NCBI RefSeq assembly: GCF_000759885.1
Contig: NZ_JNAH01000008.1
Coordinates: forward strand, 310,001-374,000
Direction: 5' to 3'
Source: Prochlorococcus marinus str. GP2
GTDB taxonomy: Bacteria > Cyanobacteriota > Cyanobacteriia > PCC-6307 > Cyanobiaceae
DNA length: 64,000 nucleotides
The position numbers and the translations under genes were made by a program. The notes under the pieces were generated by a model that worked only from the letters and a program-made list of their open reading frames with translations, was not told the DNA's origin and searched no databases. Below, one piece after another: positions 37,459-49,965 of the stretch. Position 1 is the stretch's first letter, and the number at the start of each line of letters is the position of its first letter.

Positions 37459-38477
37459 GCTTCTACATTATCACTAAGTCTTCTCAAACCTCTTAATCCA
37501 TCTCTTTCTAAGTTTCTCACTCGATCTCTGCTTATCCCTAGTACCCTTCCTATACCTGTAAGAGACATTGGTTCATCACCATCCATCCCGTATCTCATTC
37601 TTAGAACTCTACATTGTAGATCAGGTAATTGATGCAAAAGAGAGTGAAGATCTCCTCTCATACAATCCATCTCGATTTGTTCGTCTGGCAAATCCTCTCC
37701 ACCCGCTAGTAAATCTAATAAAACAGTATCTTCACCATCACCAACCTTTGTTTCGAGACTCACTGGTTGTCCAGCCTTGCACATTAAATCTTTAACATCA
37801 TCTTCTGGAAGATCCACATATTTGGCTAGTTCACTAACCGTTGGAGTTCGAGACATTTCTTGACTCAATTCTCTTTGACCTTTTTTCAACTTATTAAGCA
37901 TTTCAGTTATATGAATTGGTAACCTTATCGCTCTACTTTTTTCAGCTATTGCCCTAGTAATACCTTGTCTAATCCACCAATAAGCGTATGTTGAGAATTT
38001 ATAGCCTCTAGCTGGATCAAATTTTTCAACTCCCCTTACCAATCCAATTGTTCCCTCCTGAATAAGATCTAATAACTCCATATTTCTTTTGGTATATTTT
38101 TTTGCAACACTTACTACCAATCTTAAATTAGCAGCAACCATTCTTTCTTTAGCGCGTTGTCCAGCTCGTATCCTTTTTTTTATCTGGGAGGTAGTAAGAT
38201 TTAATTTTTTTGATAATTCTTCAATGCTTGGCTTATCACCATTAATTTCAATTATTTCAAGTTCTGCTCTTTCAACTTGAACATATTCTTGAACTTGTCT
38301 GCCGAGAGTTATTTCTTGCTCATGGGATAATAAAGGAACTCTACCTATATCCCTTAAATATGATCTCACTAGATCTACATCATTACTAGCCTTTAGACTT
38401 GCAATTGATGTTAATTTATTCTCACTTATGATTTCGGAAGCCATGTAGGATAGATGTTGTTTTGTAAACAATACCAT
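37443..38477 (-). CDS. RNA polymerase sigma factor, group 2 (RpoD-like)
   Basis: A 344-residue sigma-70 family protein lacking region 1.1, as in cyanobacterial alternative group-2 sigmas. Region 1.2 (DLVRSYLRDIGRVPLLSHEQE), region 2 (NLRLVVSVAKKY, IQEGTIGLVRGVEKFDP, KFSTYAYWWIRQGI) and region 4 are all present. The -35 reading helix is GISRDRVRNLERDGLRGLRRL, deviating from the usual RERIRQIE, so promoter choice may differ from the principal factor. It is convergent with the hydrolase (16-bp overlap). Confidence 0.94.
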   Translation of the reverse strand: MVLFTKQHLSYMASEIISENKLTSIASLKASNDVDLVRSYLRDIGRVPLLSHEQEITLGRQVQEYVQVERAELEIIEINGDKPSIEELSKKLNLTTSQIKKRIRAGQRAKERMVAANLRLVVSVAKKYTKRNMELLDLIQEGTIGLVRGVEKFDPARGYKFSTYAYWWIRQGITRAIAEKSRAIRLPIHITEMLNKLKKGQRELSQEMSRTPTVSELAKYVDLPEDDVKDLMCKAGQPVSLETKVGDGEDTVLLDLLAGGEDLPDEQIEMDCMRGDLHSLLHQLPDLQCRVLRMRYGMDGDEPMSLTGIGRVLGISRDRVRNLERDGLRGLRRLSDNVEAYFVS

Positions 38478-38544
38478 TAAGAAATGTAAAGTTAAACAAA
38501 AAAATCCACAATTTTACAAAAATGAGAATAAATACCTACTTAAT

Positions 38545-39951
38545 TTATAAAATTCTAGAAGTTAATAACCATTTTGCAGTACTTAAATAAATAAACACAC
38601 CCGCAATGTCTGTGACTGTTGTTATGAAAGGAGATGACATTAAAGCAGGGTCCAATTTCATTTTGTCAAATAACAAAGGAAGAATAGCTCCAGTAGTAGC
38701 TGCTAATGTCGTTATCGAAATAAGGCTGATGCCCACGGCAGCTGCTATTAAAGGGCCTTCTCCCTGCCACCACGCGAAAGGAAACACAACTAACATCATC
38801 AAAACCCCTAAAAAAGCTCCTGTTATTGCCTCCCTGACTACTGCCTTAATTGCACCAAGAGACTTCAATTTTTGAGTACTTAACCCTCTAATAACAACTG
38901 TAGAACTTTGAGCACCAACATTCCCCCCAGTACCTATTAGCAAGGGGATGAATGCAGCTAGTAAAACTATTTCTTTTAATATTTGATCATTCATCGCAAT
39001 TACTTTTGTGGTCAAACCATTTGCTAAAACTAAGATTAATAACCATAGAATTCGTCGTCGAGTTATTGTAAACAAACTACTTTGAAAATAATCATCCTCG
39101 TCACTAGGCTGTATAGCGCCTGCTGCATAAATATCACGAGTTGCTTCTTGCTCAATGACGTCAATTAAATCATCAACAGTTACTATTCCAACAAGTCTTT
39201 TTTCTTTATCAACAACTGGAAGAGCTAAAAAATCATATCTTTGTATCGCCCTTGCTACTTCTTCTTGATTAGTATTGGTGGATATATTAACGACATCTTT
39301 AGTCATTACATCTCCTATTGGCTTGGAAGGATCAGCTGTTACTAAGTCTCTCAGAGAGAGAATTCCAGTTAAATGCCTTTCTTTATCCGTAACATACAAG
39401 CTATATATTGTTTCAGTAAATGGCGCTCTTTTTCTAACTAAGGACAGCGCTTCAGCAGCTGTCTGCATCTCTTTAAGATCTATGAATTCAGTAGTCATTA
39501 ATCGTCCAGCCGTTTCAGGCTCATATCCAAGTAATTCAGCTGTTACTTTCCTTTCACCAGGACTTAAAGCAGATAAAAATTTTCGAACAACTTTTGCAGG
39601 CAACTCATCAAATAGTTGAACCCTATCATCAGGGGACATTTTTTCCACAATCTCTAAAACTTCTCCTGAACGAAGTCTGTCTAATAAAGTTTGCTGAACT
39701 ATCGGATCTAAATATTCATATACTTCTATTGCCTCGTTTTTCTTTAGTAATCTAAATGCTAATGCTTGCAATATTAAGGGAAGACTTCCAATAGCATCAG
39801 CAATATCGACAGGCTGGGAAGGCTCAAGAAGTAATTTTGCTTCATCATAATTTCCTGCGATTAATAAATCTTCAAGTTGTATAGTAATTTTTTCTCTAGT
39901 ACTTATATCTGAAGAAAAAGATGTAATCGAATCGAGTTTACTCTCATTCAT
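38545..39951 (-). CDS. mgtE: Magnesium transporter MgtE
   Basis: A 468-residue magnesium channel. The N-terminal superhelical Mg-sensing domain spans about residues 30-150, two CBS domains follow (about 155-280, with KERHLTGILSLRDLV and KEKRLVGIVTVDDLIDVIE), and five transmembrane helices form the C-terminal pore with GTGGNVGAQSSTVVIRGL. Low cytosolic magnesium opens the channel. It lies in a minus-strand stretch between crcB and the sigma-factor gene. Confidence 0.96.
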   Translation of the reverse strand: MNESKLDSITSFSSDISTREKITIQLEDLLIAGNYDEAKLLLEPSQPVDIADAIGSLPLILQALAFRLLKKNEAIEVYEYLDPIVQQTLLDRLRSGEVLEIVEKMSPDDRVQLFDELPAKVVRKFLSALSPGERKVTAELLGYEPETAGRLMTTEFIDLKEMQTAAEALSLVRKRAPFTETIYSLYVTDKERHLTGILSLRDLVTADPSKPIGDVMTKDVVNISTNTNQEEVARAIQRYDFLALPVVDKEKRLVGIVTVDDLIDVIEQEATRDIYAAGAIQPSDEDDYFQSSLFTITRRRILWLLILVLANGLTTKVIAMNDQILKEIVLLAAFIPLLIGTGGNVGAQSSTVVIRGLSTQKLKSLGAIKAVVREAITGAFLGVLMMLVVFPFAWWQGEGPLIAAAVGISLISITTLAATTGAILPLLFDKMKLDPALMSSPFITTVTDIAGVFIYLSTAKWLLTSRIL

Positions 39952-39994
39952 AAATATTATTCCTAGTCAATGTATTAACAGTATTATATGAAAT

Positions 39995-40324
39995 TTAAGT
40001 AAATTTACTACTGATCCAAACCCCAAAAAGCATTGTGAATAAATTTATAGTGATTATTAAATTTAAAAAAATTATAAATTTTATCCAATTACCTTGATTC
40101 AAAATCTCATACAAGAAATATATAAATCCGCTAAAAGAAGTAAAACACGAAAAAAAACCAGTTAATAAAATTTTTTTAGTTACGCTGTTTAAATTTTTGC
40201 TGATTATTAATCCAAATAAAAATGATCCAACTATTGAAATAATTAAGTTATTATCTATTAGTAATCTTAAGAAAGTTGCTGCATAGCAAGCCAGAAGTAC
40301 ATAAATAAAATTTTTTATACTCAT
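39995..40324 (-). CDS. crcB: Fluoride channel CrcB/Fluc, shorter subunit
   Basis: A 109-residue protein with four hydrophobic helices. The family motifs TFLRLLI and GSFLFGLI are present, and GFFSCFTSFSGF matches the GxxGgfTTFS segment that holds the fluoride-coordinating Phe box and Na+ site. The usual Asn before the GSF motif appears replaced by serine. It overlaps the preceding crcB by 4 bp. Paired crcB genes generally encode the two halves of an antiparallel heterodimeric channel that expels fluoride. Confidence 0.88.
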   Translation of the reverse strand: MSIKNFIYVLLACYAATFLRLLIDNNLIISIVGSFLFGLIISKNLNSVTKKILLTGFFSCFTSFSGFIYFLYEILNQGNWIKFIIFLNLIITINLFTMLFGVWISSKFT

Positions 40325-40686
40325 TTAAAAATTCGTGAAATAAAATAACCAAAATAAAATAAAATAAATGAAATTATCATTACTTCGGTGTAGTGAAAAA
40401 TTAAACTTAAGTATCTTCGTTTCTTAAATAGAATAAATAATTGGTATATAAAAGAAGAAAATGTACTAAAAGATCCTAAAAAACCAGCATAAAAAAGCAA
40501 AAAATAGTTACTAAAGAAATTTAAAGGTACTAAAATTCCCAATAAAAATGATGCTATAAAATTAACTAATGAAGTATTTTGAATATCGAAACCAATTTTT
40601 ATCGTAAAGTTATCTTGAATAAATATTCTAAGTATTAATCCAAAAGTACTACCAAGTAAAACTATACCAATTGAACTGAAATCCAA
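40321..40686 (-). CDS. crcB: Fluoride channel CrcB/Fluc, longer subunit
   Basis: A 121-residue, four-helix membrane protein. It keeps LILRIFI with the conserved Arg, SLVNFIASFLLG with the conserved Asn, and GFLGSFSTFSSF with the Phe-box/Na+-site motif. It starts 3 bp after the SH3-like gene and overlaps the second crcB by 4 bp. It likely supplies one orientation of a heterodimeric fluoride channel. No fluoride riboswitch was recognised nearby. Confidence 0.9.
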   Translation of the reverse strand: MDFSSIGIVLLGSTFGLILRIFIQDNFTIKIGFDIQNTSLVNFIASFLLGILVPLNFFSNYFLLFYAGFLGSFSTFSSFIYQLFILFKKRRYLSLIFHYTEVMIISFILFYFGYFISRIFK

Positions 40687-40689
40687 AAT

Positions 40690-42983
<2,294 letters not shown>

Positions 42984-43135
42984 TTAATATAAAAAAAAAT
43001 CGTTAAACTTTTAAAATGTTATTTTTAAAAGGTCTTTAATTAAACTTACCACCGTAATTAGAGAAAGGCTCGAAGTCTATGAAAAATTTAATCTCTTTAA
43101 TTATATAGCTAATAATATATTCTTCAGTATTTCAT

Positions 43136-44035
43136 ATGTCTTCTAATTCACCTCAAGTAATAGTTTTAATTGGACCAACTGCAAGTGGTAAAACAGAATT
43201 AGCTATAGAAATTGCAAAACATTTTAAAACTTGTATTCACAATATAGATTCAAGACAAATTTATAAATCTATGGATATTGGCACAGCAAAACCATCTAAG
43301 CATCAACAAAGAAAAATAAAGCATTTTTTAATAGATCTCAAAGAACCTATTAATCCAATTAATGTAAAACAATTTCAAGAAATTGCACAAAAATCAATAA
43401 AAAAAGAAATTAAACAAAATAATTTACCATTTCTTGTTGGAGGAAGTGGTTTGTATATGAACTCAATAACAAAAGGTTTTTTTATGCCAGATGTCCCTCC
43501 ACAAAATCATTTGAGAAAACAATTAGATGATCTTGGGCAGAAAGAATGCTGGGAACTATTAAAAAATTGCGATCCAAAATCAACAAAAAAAATCAATCCT
43601 GCCGATAACATTAGAACAATAAGGGCTTTGGAAGTTTTTTATGTAACAGGTAAACCTTTGTCAATTCAAGCAATTCAAAACCCTCCTAACTGGAGAATAT
43701 TAGAGCTTGGATTAGATAGAGATGACCTGAAAGAAAGAATACTACAAAGAACAAAAAATATGTTTTTATCTGGAATAATTGAAGAAACGAGACATCTTAT
43801 TAATAAATATGGATTTGATTTACCAATATTAAAAACCATTGGTTATGGAGAAGCCAAGGAGGTCTTAAATAACAAATTAACGATAAATCAAGCGATTGAG
43901 TTAACTACTTCAAAAACCATACAATTTGCCAAAAGACAAAAAACATGGTTTAGGAATAAGAATAATCCTATTTGGCTTAATAACAAAAACCTGCTAAAAG
44001 ATGCAATAATTAAGATAGAGTCTTTTTTAGGCTAA
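43136..44035 (+). CDS. miaA: tRNA dimethylallyltransferase
   Basis: A 299-residue enzyme that prenylates A37 of tRNAs reading U-starting codons. The P-loop [15 protein letters not shown], the [15 protein letters not shown] motif and LVGGSGLYM are intact. It is the first of four plus-strand genes (miaA, infC, plmA, cysE) with gaps of 54, 78 and 3 bp. Confidence 0.96.
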   Translation: MSSNSPQVIVLIGPTASGKTELAIEIAKHFKTCIHNIDSRQIYKSMDIGTAKPSKHQQRKIKHFLIDLKEPINPINVKQFQEIAQKSIKKEIKQNNLPFLVGGSGLYMNSITKGFFMPDVPPQNHLRKQLDDLGQKECWELLKNCDPKSTKKINPADNIRTIRALEVFYVTGKPLSIQAIQNPPNWRILELGLDRDDLKERILQRTKNMFLSGIIEETRHLINKYGFDLPILKTIGYGEAKEVLNNKLTINQAIELTTSKTIQFAKRQKTWFRNKNNPIWLNNKNLLKDAIIKIESFLG

Positions 44036-44089
44036 ATTTATAACTAAAAGATTTTGTTTATCATCCAATCAATTAATTAACTGAACTGA

Positions 44090-44662
44090 ATGCCCCCACG
44101 CCCACGCTTTGACCGCCGTGCTCCAGTAAGAGAGCTCCCTAATATAAATGAAAGAATAAAATACCCTCAATTGAGAGTTGTTGATTCAGATGGAAAACAA
44201 TTAGGTGTTATAGATAGATTGAAAGCATTAGAGATAGCGTCTGAAAGAGAACTTGATTTAGTTTTAGTAAGCGAAAAAGCAAATCCTCCTGTTTGCAGAA
44301 TAATGGATTATGGAAAATATAAATTTGAACAAGAAAAAAAAGCAAAAGAAGCAAGAAAAAAATCTCATCAAACTGAAGTTAAAGAAGTAAAAATGAGGTA
44401 CAAAATTGATAAGCATGATTATGACGTAAGGATCGGTCAAGCTACTAAATTTTTAAAATCTGGAGATAAAGTAAAGTGCACTGTAATTTTCAGAGGAAGA
44501 GAAATTCAACACTCAAATTTAGCTGAAACACTTCTTCTGAAAATGGCTAATGATTTAGAGGAGCAATCAGAAGTTCAACAGAAGCCAAAAAGAGAAGGTA
44601 GAAATATGATAATGTTTTTAAGCCCTAGAAAAACTCCTCTAATTAAAAAAGAAGCAGAGTAA
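44090..44662 (+). CDS. infC: Translation initiation factor IF-3
   Basis: A 190-residue initiation factor that checks start-codon pairing and keeps 30S subunits free. The N-domain carries the conserved [20 protein letters not shown], a basic linker follows, and the C-domain carries [24 protein letters not shown]. The start here is ATG, unlike the AUU start used for autoregulation in E. coli. The C-terminal tail is slightly extended. Confidence 0.96.
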   Translation: MPPRPRFDRRAPVRELPNINERIKYPQLRVVDSDGKQLGVIDRLKALEIASERELDLVLVSEKANPPVCRIMDYGKYKFEQEKKAKEARKKSHQTEVKEVKMRYKIDKHDYDVRIGQATKFLKSGDKVKCTVIFRGREIQHSNLAETLLLKMANDLEEQSEVQQKPKREGRNMIMFLSPRKTPLIKKEAE

Positions 44663-44740
44663 AAATTATTATCTAAAAGTTATGACAAATGTTAAAGTGT
44701 CACTACATCTAAAAATTTAGCAATTAGGAACTTTTCTAAA

Positions 44741-45727
44741 GTGAGATTTCATATACAGCAAGAAAGTGATATCCCAGCATCGACACAACTTTATAATCAA
44801 ATTTGCTTTGCAATAGCAGCAAGACATTATCCTCCTGGTCACAGACTTCCCAGCACTCGACAGCTTGCAATGCAGACTGGACTCCATCGGAATACTATAA
44901 GCAAAGTTTATAGACAACTTGAAATTGATGGGGTCGTGGAAGCAATAGCAGGATCAGGAATTTATGTAAGAGACAATTTGACTAAAAGAGACTTTAAAAA
45001 ATCAATTTACTCAAAAGAAAAGACATTTAAACTACCAGATCAAGAAGCAAAGAGAGCTATTGATAACTTCATAAATATTGGCTGCACCTTACAAGAAACG
45101 AGAGAAATGTTAACCAATGAAATTGATTGGCGTATTAATTGTGGATCAAGAATTTTAGTCAGTACTCCTAGAGAGGATATAGGTGCTTCTATGCTAATTG
45201 CAGAAGACCTATCTCCAAAAATTAATGTACCAGTGGAAGTTGTTCCCATGGAAGAATTAGAAAAAGTTTTGAGCAATGCAAATAATGGCACTATTGTCAC
45301 AAGCAGATATTTTTTGCAGCCTCTAGAAAAAGTTGCCAAACAGCATGGAGTACGAGCTATTGCAGTTGACTTGAGCGACTTTCAAAAGGAATTAAAAATT
45401 CTCAAAGAATTTAATGCTGGTAGTTGTGTAGGTATAGTTAGCATTAGTCCCGGTTTATTGAGGGCAGCTGAAGTTATTATCCATAGCATGAGAGGTAGCG
45501 AATTAATTCTTATGACGGCAATCTCAGATAATAACAGTAGATTACTATCACTTTTAAAGACTTCAAACCTCATAGTTTGTGATGGTCCTAGTCTTTCAGT
45601 TGTAGAAAACACGTTATTAAAAAATCGATCTCAGCTTATAAGATTACCTCAAATAATTTGTGCTAAAAATTACTTAAGTATCGAAACAATAAATCACTTA
45701 AAAAAAGAAATTGGAGTTATCAATTAG
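44741..45727 (+). CDS. plmA: GntR-family regulator, PlmA-type
   Basis: A 328-residue regulator with an N-terminal winged helix of the GntR type (STQLYNQICFAIAARHYPPG, RLPSTRQLAMQTGLHRNTISKVYRQLE) and a C-terminal domain that is not the aminotransferase fold. This architecture matches PlmA, a GntR subfamily confined to cyanobacteria and shown there to interact with the PII-PipX nitrogen-signalling proteins. The start is GTG at 44741. It lies 3 bp before cysE on the same strand. Confidence 0.82.
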   Translation: MRFHIQQESDIPASTQLYNQICFAIAARHYPPGHRLPSTRQLAMQTGLHRNTISKVYRQLEIDGVVEAIAGSGIYVRDNLTKRDFKKSIYSKEKTFKLPDQEAKRAIDNFINIGCTLQETREMLTNEIDWRINCGSRILVSTPREDIGASMLIAEDLSPKINVPVEVVPMEELEKVLSNANNGTIVTSRYFLQPLEKVAKQHGVRAIAVDLSDFQKELKILKEFNAGSCVGIVSISPGLLRAAEVIIHSMRGSELILMTAISDNNSRLLSLLKTSNLIVCDGPSLSVVENTLLKNRSQLIRLPQIICAKNYLSIETINHLKKEIGVIN

Positions 45728-45730
45728 GTC

Positions 45731-46465
45731 ATGTTAACAACTTTTAAATCAGATATAGAAATAATCAAAGAGAGAGACCCTGCGGCGAGAGGGATAATAG
45801 AGATTATTCTCTGCTACCCAGGATTTCAAGCAATTGTAATTCACAGGTTTACTCATAAATTATGGCAATTGCGAATTCCTTTAATACCACGTTTATTAAG
45901 TCATCTCAATAGGTTAATAACAGGAATTGAAATCCATCCTGGAGCAAAAATTGGAAAGCGAGTTTTCATAGATCATGGTATGGGGGTTGTTATTGGTGAA
46001 ACAGCCGAGATTGGAAATAATTGCTTGCTTTATCAAGGTGTAACTTTAGGCGGAACAGGGAAGAGTCATGGGAAAAGACACCCAACTTTAAAGGAAAATG
46101 TTGTAGTTGGTGCAGGTGCAAAAGTTCTTGGATCTATCACAGTAGGATCTAATACACGTATTGGTGCCGGTTCAGTAGTTGTTCGAAATGTAGATGGTAA
46201 CAGTACTGTAGTTGGAGTTCCTGGAAGAGTAGTACATCAAAGTGGTGTTAAAGTAAATCCACTAGCTCATTCTGCACTACCAGATGCAGAAGCAAATGTA
46301 ATAAAAAACTTAATGGATAGAATAGATTGTCTTGAAAATGAAATTCTTAAATTACAAAAAACATTACAATGTGTAGTTAACTCGGAATCTATCGATATAT
46401 CAAAACTCGGTGATTCTCAAAATCTTAAAGATAAAGAAATTTTTGAATTTCTTGGCGATGATTAA
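45731..46465 (+). CDS. cysE: Serine O-acetyltransferase
   Basis: A 244-residue enzyme making O-acetylserine for cysteine synthesis. An N-terminal helical domain precedes a left-handed beta-helix of hexapeptide repeats (IEIHPGAKIGKRVFIDHGMGVVIGETAEIGNN). The catalytic His/Asp region and LGGTGKSHGKRHPTLKENVVVGAGAKVLG are clear. An extra C-terminal segment of about 60 residues with a coiled-coil flavour follows. Spacing suggests co-transcription with plmA. It is convergent with secA, 8 bp apart. Confidence 0.96.
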   Translation: MLTTFKSDIEIIKERDPAARGIIEIILCYPGFQAIVIHRFTHKLWQLRIPLIPRLLSHLNRLITGIEIHPGAKIGKRVFIDHGMGVVIGETAEIGNNCLLYQGVTLGGTGKSHGKRHPTLKENVVVGAGAKVLGSITVGSNTRIGAGSVVVRNVDGNSTVVGVPGRVVHQSGVKVNPLAHSALPDAEANVIKNLMDRIDCLENEILKLQKTLQCVVNSESIDISKLGDSQNLKDKEIFEFLGDD

Positions 46466-46473
46466 TACTTCAA

Positions 46474-49305
46474 TTAATTTTTGTCATCAGTATCAGTTTT
46501 AGGTTGGAACATAAACATTGAATAAATAACATTTCTTCTCATATTAGTCATCATTTCGAGAAACATATCATACCCTTCGTTTTTATATTCGATCAAAGGG
46601 TCTTTTTGGCCATAACCTCTTAATCCAACAGATTCCCTTAAAGAATCCATCGATTGAAGATGTTCTCGCCAGAGATTATCAATTTGCTGTAAAATGAAAA
46701 ATCTTTCAGCTTCTCTCATTAATCCTGGACGAATCTTTTCAATTTGTGATTCCTTTAAATCATAAGCTGTTCGCAACTGCTCTTGAAGATAGTTTTTTAA
46801 TTCTTCTATAGAAAGTAAATCAATATCGTCAGCTTTCAGATCATCTAATAAATATATAAATTCTTTGACTTTAGAAATTAATTGATCAATATTCCATTCT
46901 TCGGGAGGAAGATCAGGATTAATATAAGCCTCTACAATTTCACTCATAGTTCTTTCTCCATATCCTAAAACTTGATTTTTTAAATCAATTCCTTGCAGGA
47001 CTCTTAGTCTTTCACTATAAACTGCTTTTCTTTGATTATTCATTACCTCATCATATTCAAAAACTTGTTTTCTAATATCATAATAATAAGTCTCTACTTT
47101 CTTTTGAGCACTTTCTAAAGACCTAGTGAGCATTCCTGACTCTATGGGCATATCTTCGTCAACTCTAAATGCATTCATTAGATTTGCGACCCTATCACCA
47201 CCAAAAATTCTTAATAAATTATCTTCCAGAGATAAAAAGAATCTTGTACTTCCAAGATCACCTTGTCTTCCCGCTCTACCTCTAAGTTGATTATCTACTC
47301 TTCGTGATTCATGTCTTTCAGTGCCAATAACATGTAATCCGCCAGCTTTTCTTACTTTTTCTTCTTCATGAATCAAAACTTTTTCATATTCTTTTTTTAC
47401 ATCTGATAATAATTCTCTCAAAAGCTTGATCATATTATCATCAGTGGGCGCTTTTTCTGCAGCTGTAGCTATCCGGTCATCTAGCTCCAAGATAGAAAGT
47501 TGTCTATCACCCCAATTTTTAACAAGTTCATTGGATAAAATAGAGAGTTTCTTCGTAATTACTTCATCCAACTTGCAAGGGAAAAGGCTTGTTGAAGAGT
47601 TTTGATTATTCTTTTTCAAATTTGAGTCTACTTTTGAAGAAAAACCGCCCTTTACTTTTGAATTTCTTTGTTTAGGGATTGGTGGCTTATGCTCATTATT
47701 AGGCTTTACAAGTAAGGGAACTAAAGTCTCTCTTAATTTCAGTCTTGCCATATAGTCACTATTACCACCAAGGATGATATCGGTTCCCCTTCCAGCCATA
47801 TTTGTTGCAATCGTCACAGCACCTGCTCTTCCTGCCTGAGCGACAATTTCCGCCTCACGTTCAACGTTTTCTGGCTTGGCATTTAATAAATTATGAGGGA
47901 TTTTTTCTTCAGATAAAAGTGAACTTAACAATTCACTTTTTTCAACGCTTGTCGTACCAACTAAAACAGGTCTACCATCTCTATGAATTTGCGCTGTTTC
48001 GTTAGCAACAGCTTTCCATTTACCAATCTCTGTCTTGAATACTTGATCAGACAAATCTTTTCTCTTCCTGATTTGATTTGTTGGTATAACTGTTGATTCT
48101 AATTTATAAGTTTTCTCAAATTCGACCTCCTCAGTTTTTGCAGTCCCGGTCATTCCTGCTAGACCAGGATATAACAAGAAAAAATTTTGATAAGTGATTG
48201 ATGCTAATGTTTGCGTCTCAGGCTGAATTTTAAGGTTCTCTTTTGCTTCTATTGCCTGATGCTGTCCATCACTCCAACGCCTTCCCGGCATTACTCTTCC
48301 AGTAAATTCATCTACTATGACAGCTTCATCATTTTTAATAATATAATTTACATCTTTAATAAATAATTCTTTAGCTTTTAAAGCATTAGTAATGTAGTGT
48401 GCCCAAGGATCTTTAGGATTATATAAATCACTAACTCCCAAATACTCTTCACATTTAGCGAAACCCTGATCAGTTAATATACAACTTCTCTGCTTTTCAT
48501 CAACTTCATAATCCCCTTCAGGATCAATACCATCTTTACTTAAATCTTTTGCTTTGACCAGTGATAAAGATAACTCTGCAGCTTTTTGATATTTTTCTTG
48601 TGGTCTTTCAACTTGACCTGAAATGATTAAAGGAGTTCTTGCCTCATCAATTAATATCGAATCAACCTCGTCAATCACACAGTAATTAAATTTTCTTTGC
48701 ACTACCTCATTTATATCAGTGGACATATTGTCTCTTAAATAATCAAATCCTAATTCGGAATTTGTTGCATAAGTTATATCACAGTTATAATTTTTCTTTC
48801 TCTCAACTGGGTTCATATCTTGTTGAATCAACCCAACGGATAAACCCAAAAAACGATGAACTTGTCCCATCCACTCGGCATCTCTTCTAGCTAAATAATC
48901 ATTTACGGTAACTACATGCACTCCTTTTCCAGTTAAAGCATTCAAATAGCAAGGTAATGTTGCTACAAGAGTTTTTCCTTCTCCAGTCTTCATTTCAGCA
49001 ATTTGACATTCATGTAAAACCATCCCACCTATTAACTGAACATCAAAATGTCTCATATCAAGAACACGTTTACTTGCTTCTCTAACAATTGCAAATGCTT
49101 TTGGCAGAGACGCTTCTAAGATTTCTTTTTGTTTTTTAATATCTAATTCTGATGAAATCTTTGATTTAAGATCTTTAGTTTTTATTCTCAAATCATCATC
49201 AGTTAATGCAGAAATTTCTTCTTCTAAAAAATTTATCTCTTCCACTATTGGTTGATAGCGCTTTAACTTTCGTGTATTCGGGTCACCCAACAAAAGTTTT
49301 AGCAT
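46474..49305 (-). CDS. secA: Preprotein translocase ATPase SecA
   Basis: A 943-residue motor of Sec export into the periplasm and thylakoid lumen. Walker A is [15 protein letters not shown], the DEAD box is [17 protein letters not shown], and the second ATPase half has [11 protein letters not shown] and RGRAGRQGD. An insertion of about 100 residues lies between those two motifs (about 515-615), as in other cyanobacterial SecAs. The C-terminus ends [13 protein letters not shown] and lacks the zinc-binding SEC-C tail. It is divergent from the GNAT gene across 172 bp. Confidence 0.97.
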   Translation of the reverse strand: MLKLLLGDPNTRKLKRYQPIVEEINFLEEEISALTDDDLRIKTKDLKSKISSELDIKKQKEILEASLPKAFAIVREASKRVLDMRHFDVQLIGGMVLHECQIAEMKTGEGKTLVATLPCYLNALTGKGVHVVTVNDYLARRDAEWMGQVHRFLGLSVGLIQQDMNPVERKKNYNCDITYATNSELGFDYLRDNMSTDINEVVQRKFNYCVIDEVDSILIDEARTPLIISGQVERPQEKYQKAAELSLSLVKAKDLSKDGIDPEGDYEVDEKQRSCILTDQGFAKCEEYLGVSDLYNPKDPWAHYITNALKAKELFIKDVNYIIKNDEAVIVDEFTGRVMPGRRWSDGQHQAIEAKENLKIQPETQTLASITYQNFFLLYPGLAGMTGTAKTEEVEFEKTYKLESTVIPTNQIRKRKDLSDQVFKTEIGKWKAVANETAQIHRDGRPVLVGTTSVEKSELLSSLLSEEKIPHNLLNAKPENVEREAEIVAQAGRAGAVTIATNMAGRGTDIILGGNSDYMARLKLRETLVPLLVKPNNEHKPPIPKQRNSKVKGGFSSKVDSNLKKNNQNSSTSLFPCKLDEVITKKLSILSNELVKNWGDRQLSILELDDRIATAAEKAPTDDNMIKLLRELLSDVKKEYEKVLIHEEEKVRKAGGLHVIGTERHESRRVDNQLRGRAGRQGDLGSTRFFLSLEDNLLRIFGGDRVANLMNAFRVDEDMPIESGMLTRSLESAQKKVETYYYDIRKQVFEYDEVMNNQRKAVYSERLRVLQGIDLKNQVLGYGERTMSEIVEAYINPDLPPEEWNIDQLISKVKEFIYLLDDLKADDIDLLSIEELKNYLQEQLRTAYDLKESQIEKIRPGLMREAERFFILQQIDNLWREHLQSMDSLRESVGLRGYGQKDPLIEYKNEGYDMFLEMMTNMRRNVIYSMFMFQPKTDTDDKN

Positions 49306-49477
49306 AAGTAATAGTCCTTAAAAAATTTATCTTATTACAAACATTATAAATTAGCGCGTTACAACAGAATGGATAAAAATCATATCTCTTTATTTTCAAG
49401 AAATGATCGACTAAGGTAATTAAATTAAAATCAAAAAAAATTAGAATCTTCGTCACTTTTCAAAAACTTTTTAAAAA

Positions 49478-49933
49478 ATGAAAGCAATATCTCTAATCAA
49501 ACATTCCAAAGGAGCTCTAGGGTTAAGGTTTTTTGGATTAGGTCCTAACTTTAGACCGACTAATGGATTAAATAAACTACAAAAATTATTAGATAAAAAT
49601 GCTTTCTGGACAAAAAATAGAACAATTCATGATCTGAAAAAATGCCTTGCTAACAGTGACGTTATTGTTAGCGTTTGGGTTGGCAGGGAAATAGTTGGTT
49701 TTGGTAGAGCTTTAACAGATGGAGTTTATCGGGGGGTGCTTTGGGATATTGTGATAGATCAAAATCACCAAGGTAATGGATATGGATCATTAATTGTAAA
49801 AAATCTTTTATCTTCGAAAAAAATTAAAAATACAAAGAAACTATATTTAATGACTACTAATAAAAAATTGTTCTATTCTCAATTTGACTTTAAAGAAGTC
49901 ATTTCTCAAGATTTGTTAATTCGTGAAATATAA
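49478..49933 (+). CDS. GNAT-family N-acetyltransferase, Ycf52/NSI-like
   Basis: A 151-residue acetyltransferase. Motif A is VIDQNHQGNGYGSLIVKNLL, with the QxxGxG pyrophosphate loop for acetyl-CoA. GFGRALTDGVYRGVLWDIVI and LYLMTTNKKLFYSQFDF resemble the plastid-encoded Ycf52 and the nuclear plastid NSI/SNAT enzymes of plants, which acetylate proteins. The substrate in cyanobacteria is not settled. It is divergent from secA; the 172-bp gap shows no other feature I can support. Confidence 0.85.
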   Translation: MKAISLIKHSKGALGLRFFGLGPNFRPTNGLNKLQKLLDKNAFWTKNRTIHDLKKCLANSDVIVSVWVGREIVGFGRALTDGVYRGVLWDIVIDQNHQGNGYGSLIVKNLLSSKKIKNTKKLYLMTTNKKLFYSQFDFKEVISQDLLIREI

Positions 49934-49965
49934 AGATATATACTATTAAAAAAATTTTTTCAAAA

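Noticed and set aside
49306-49477. HLR1-like paired TTACA repeats in the secA/GNAT spacer
   Set aside because: Single TTACAA half-sites occur (near 49334 and 49359) but the spacing is far from that of an HLR1 direct repeat.
49934-49965. A-run/T-run palindrome between the GNAT and NTF2-like genes as a bidirectional terminator
   Set aside because: It is only A/T with no stable stem; such runs are common here and do not make a convincing terminator.
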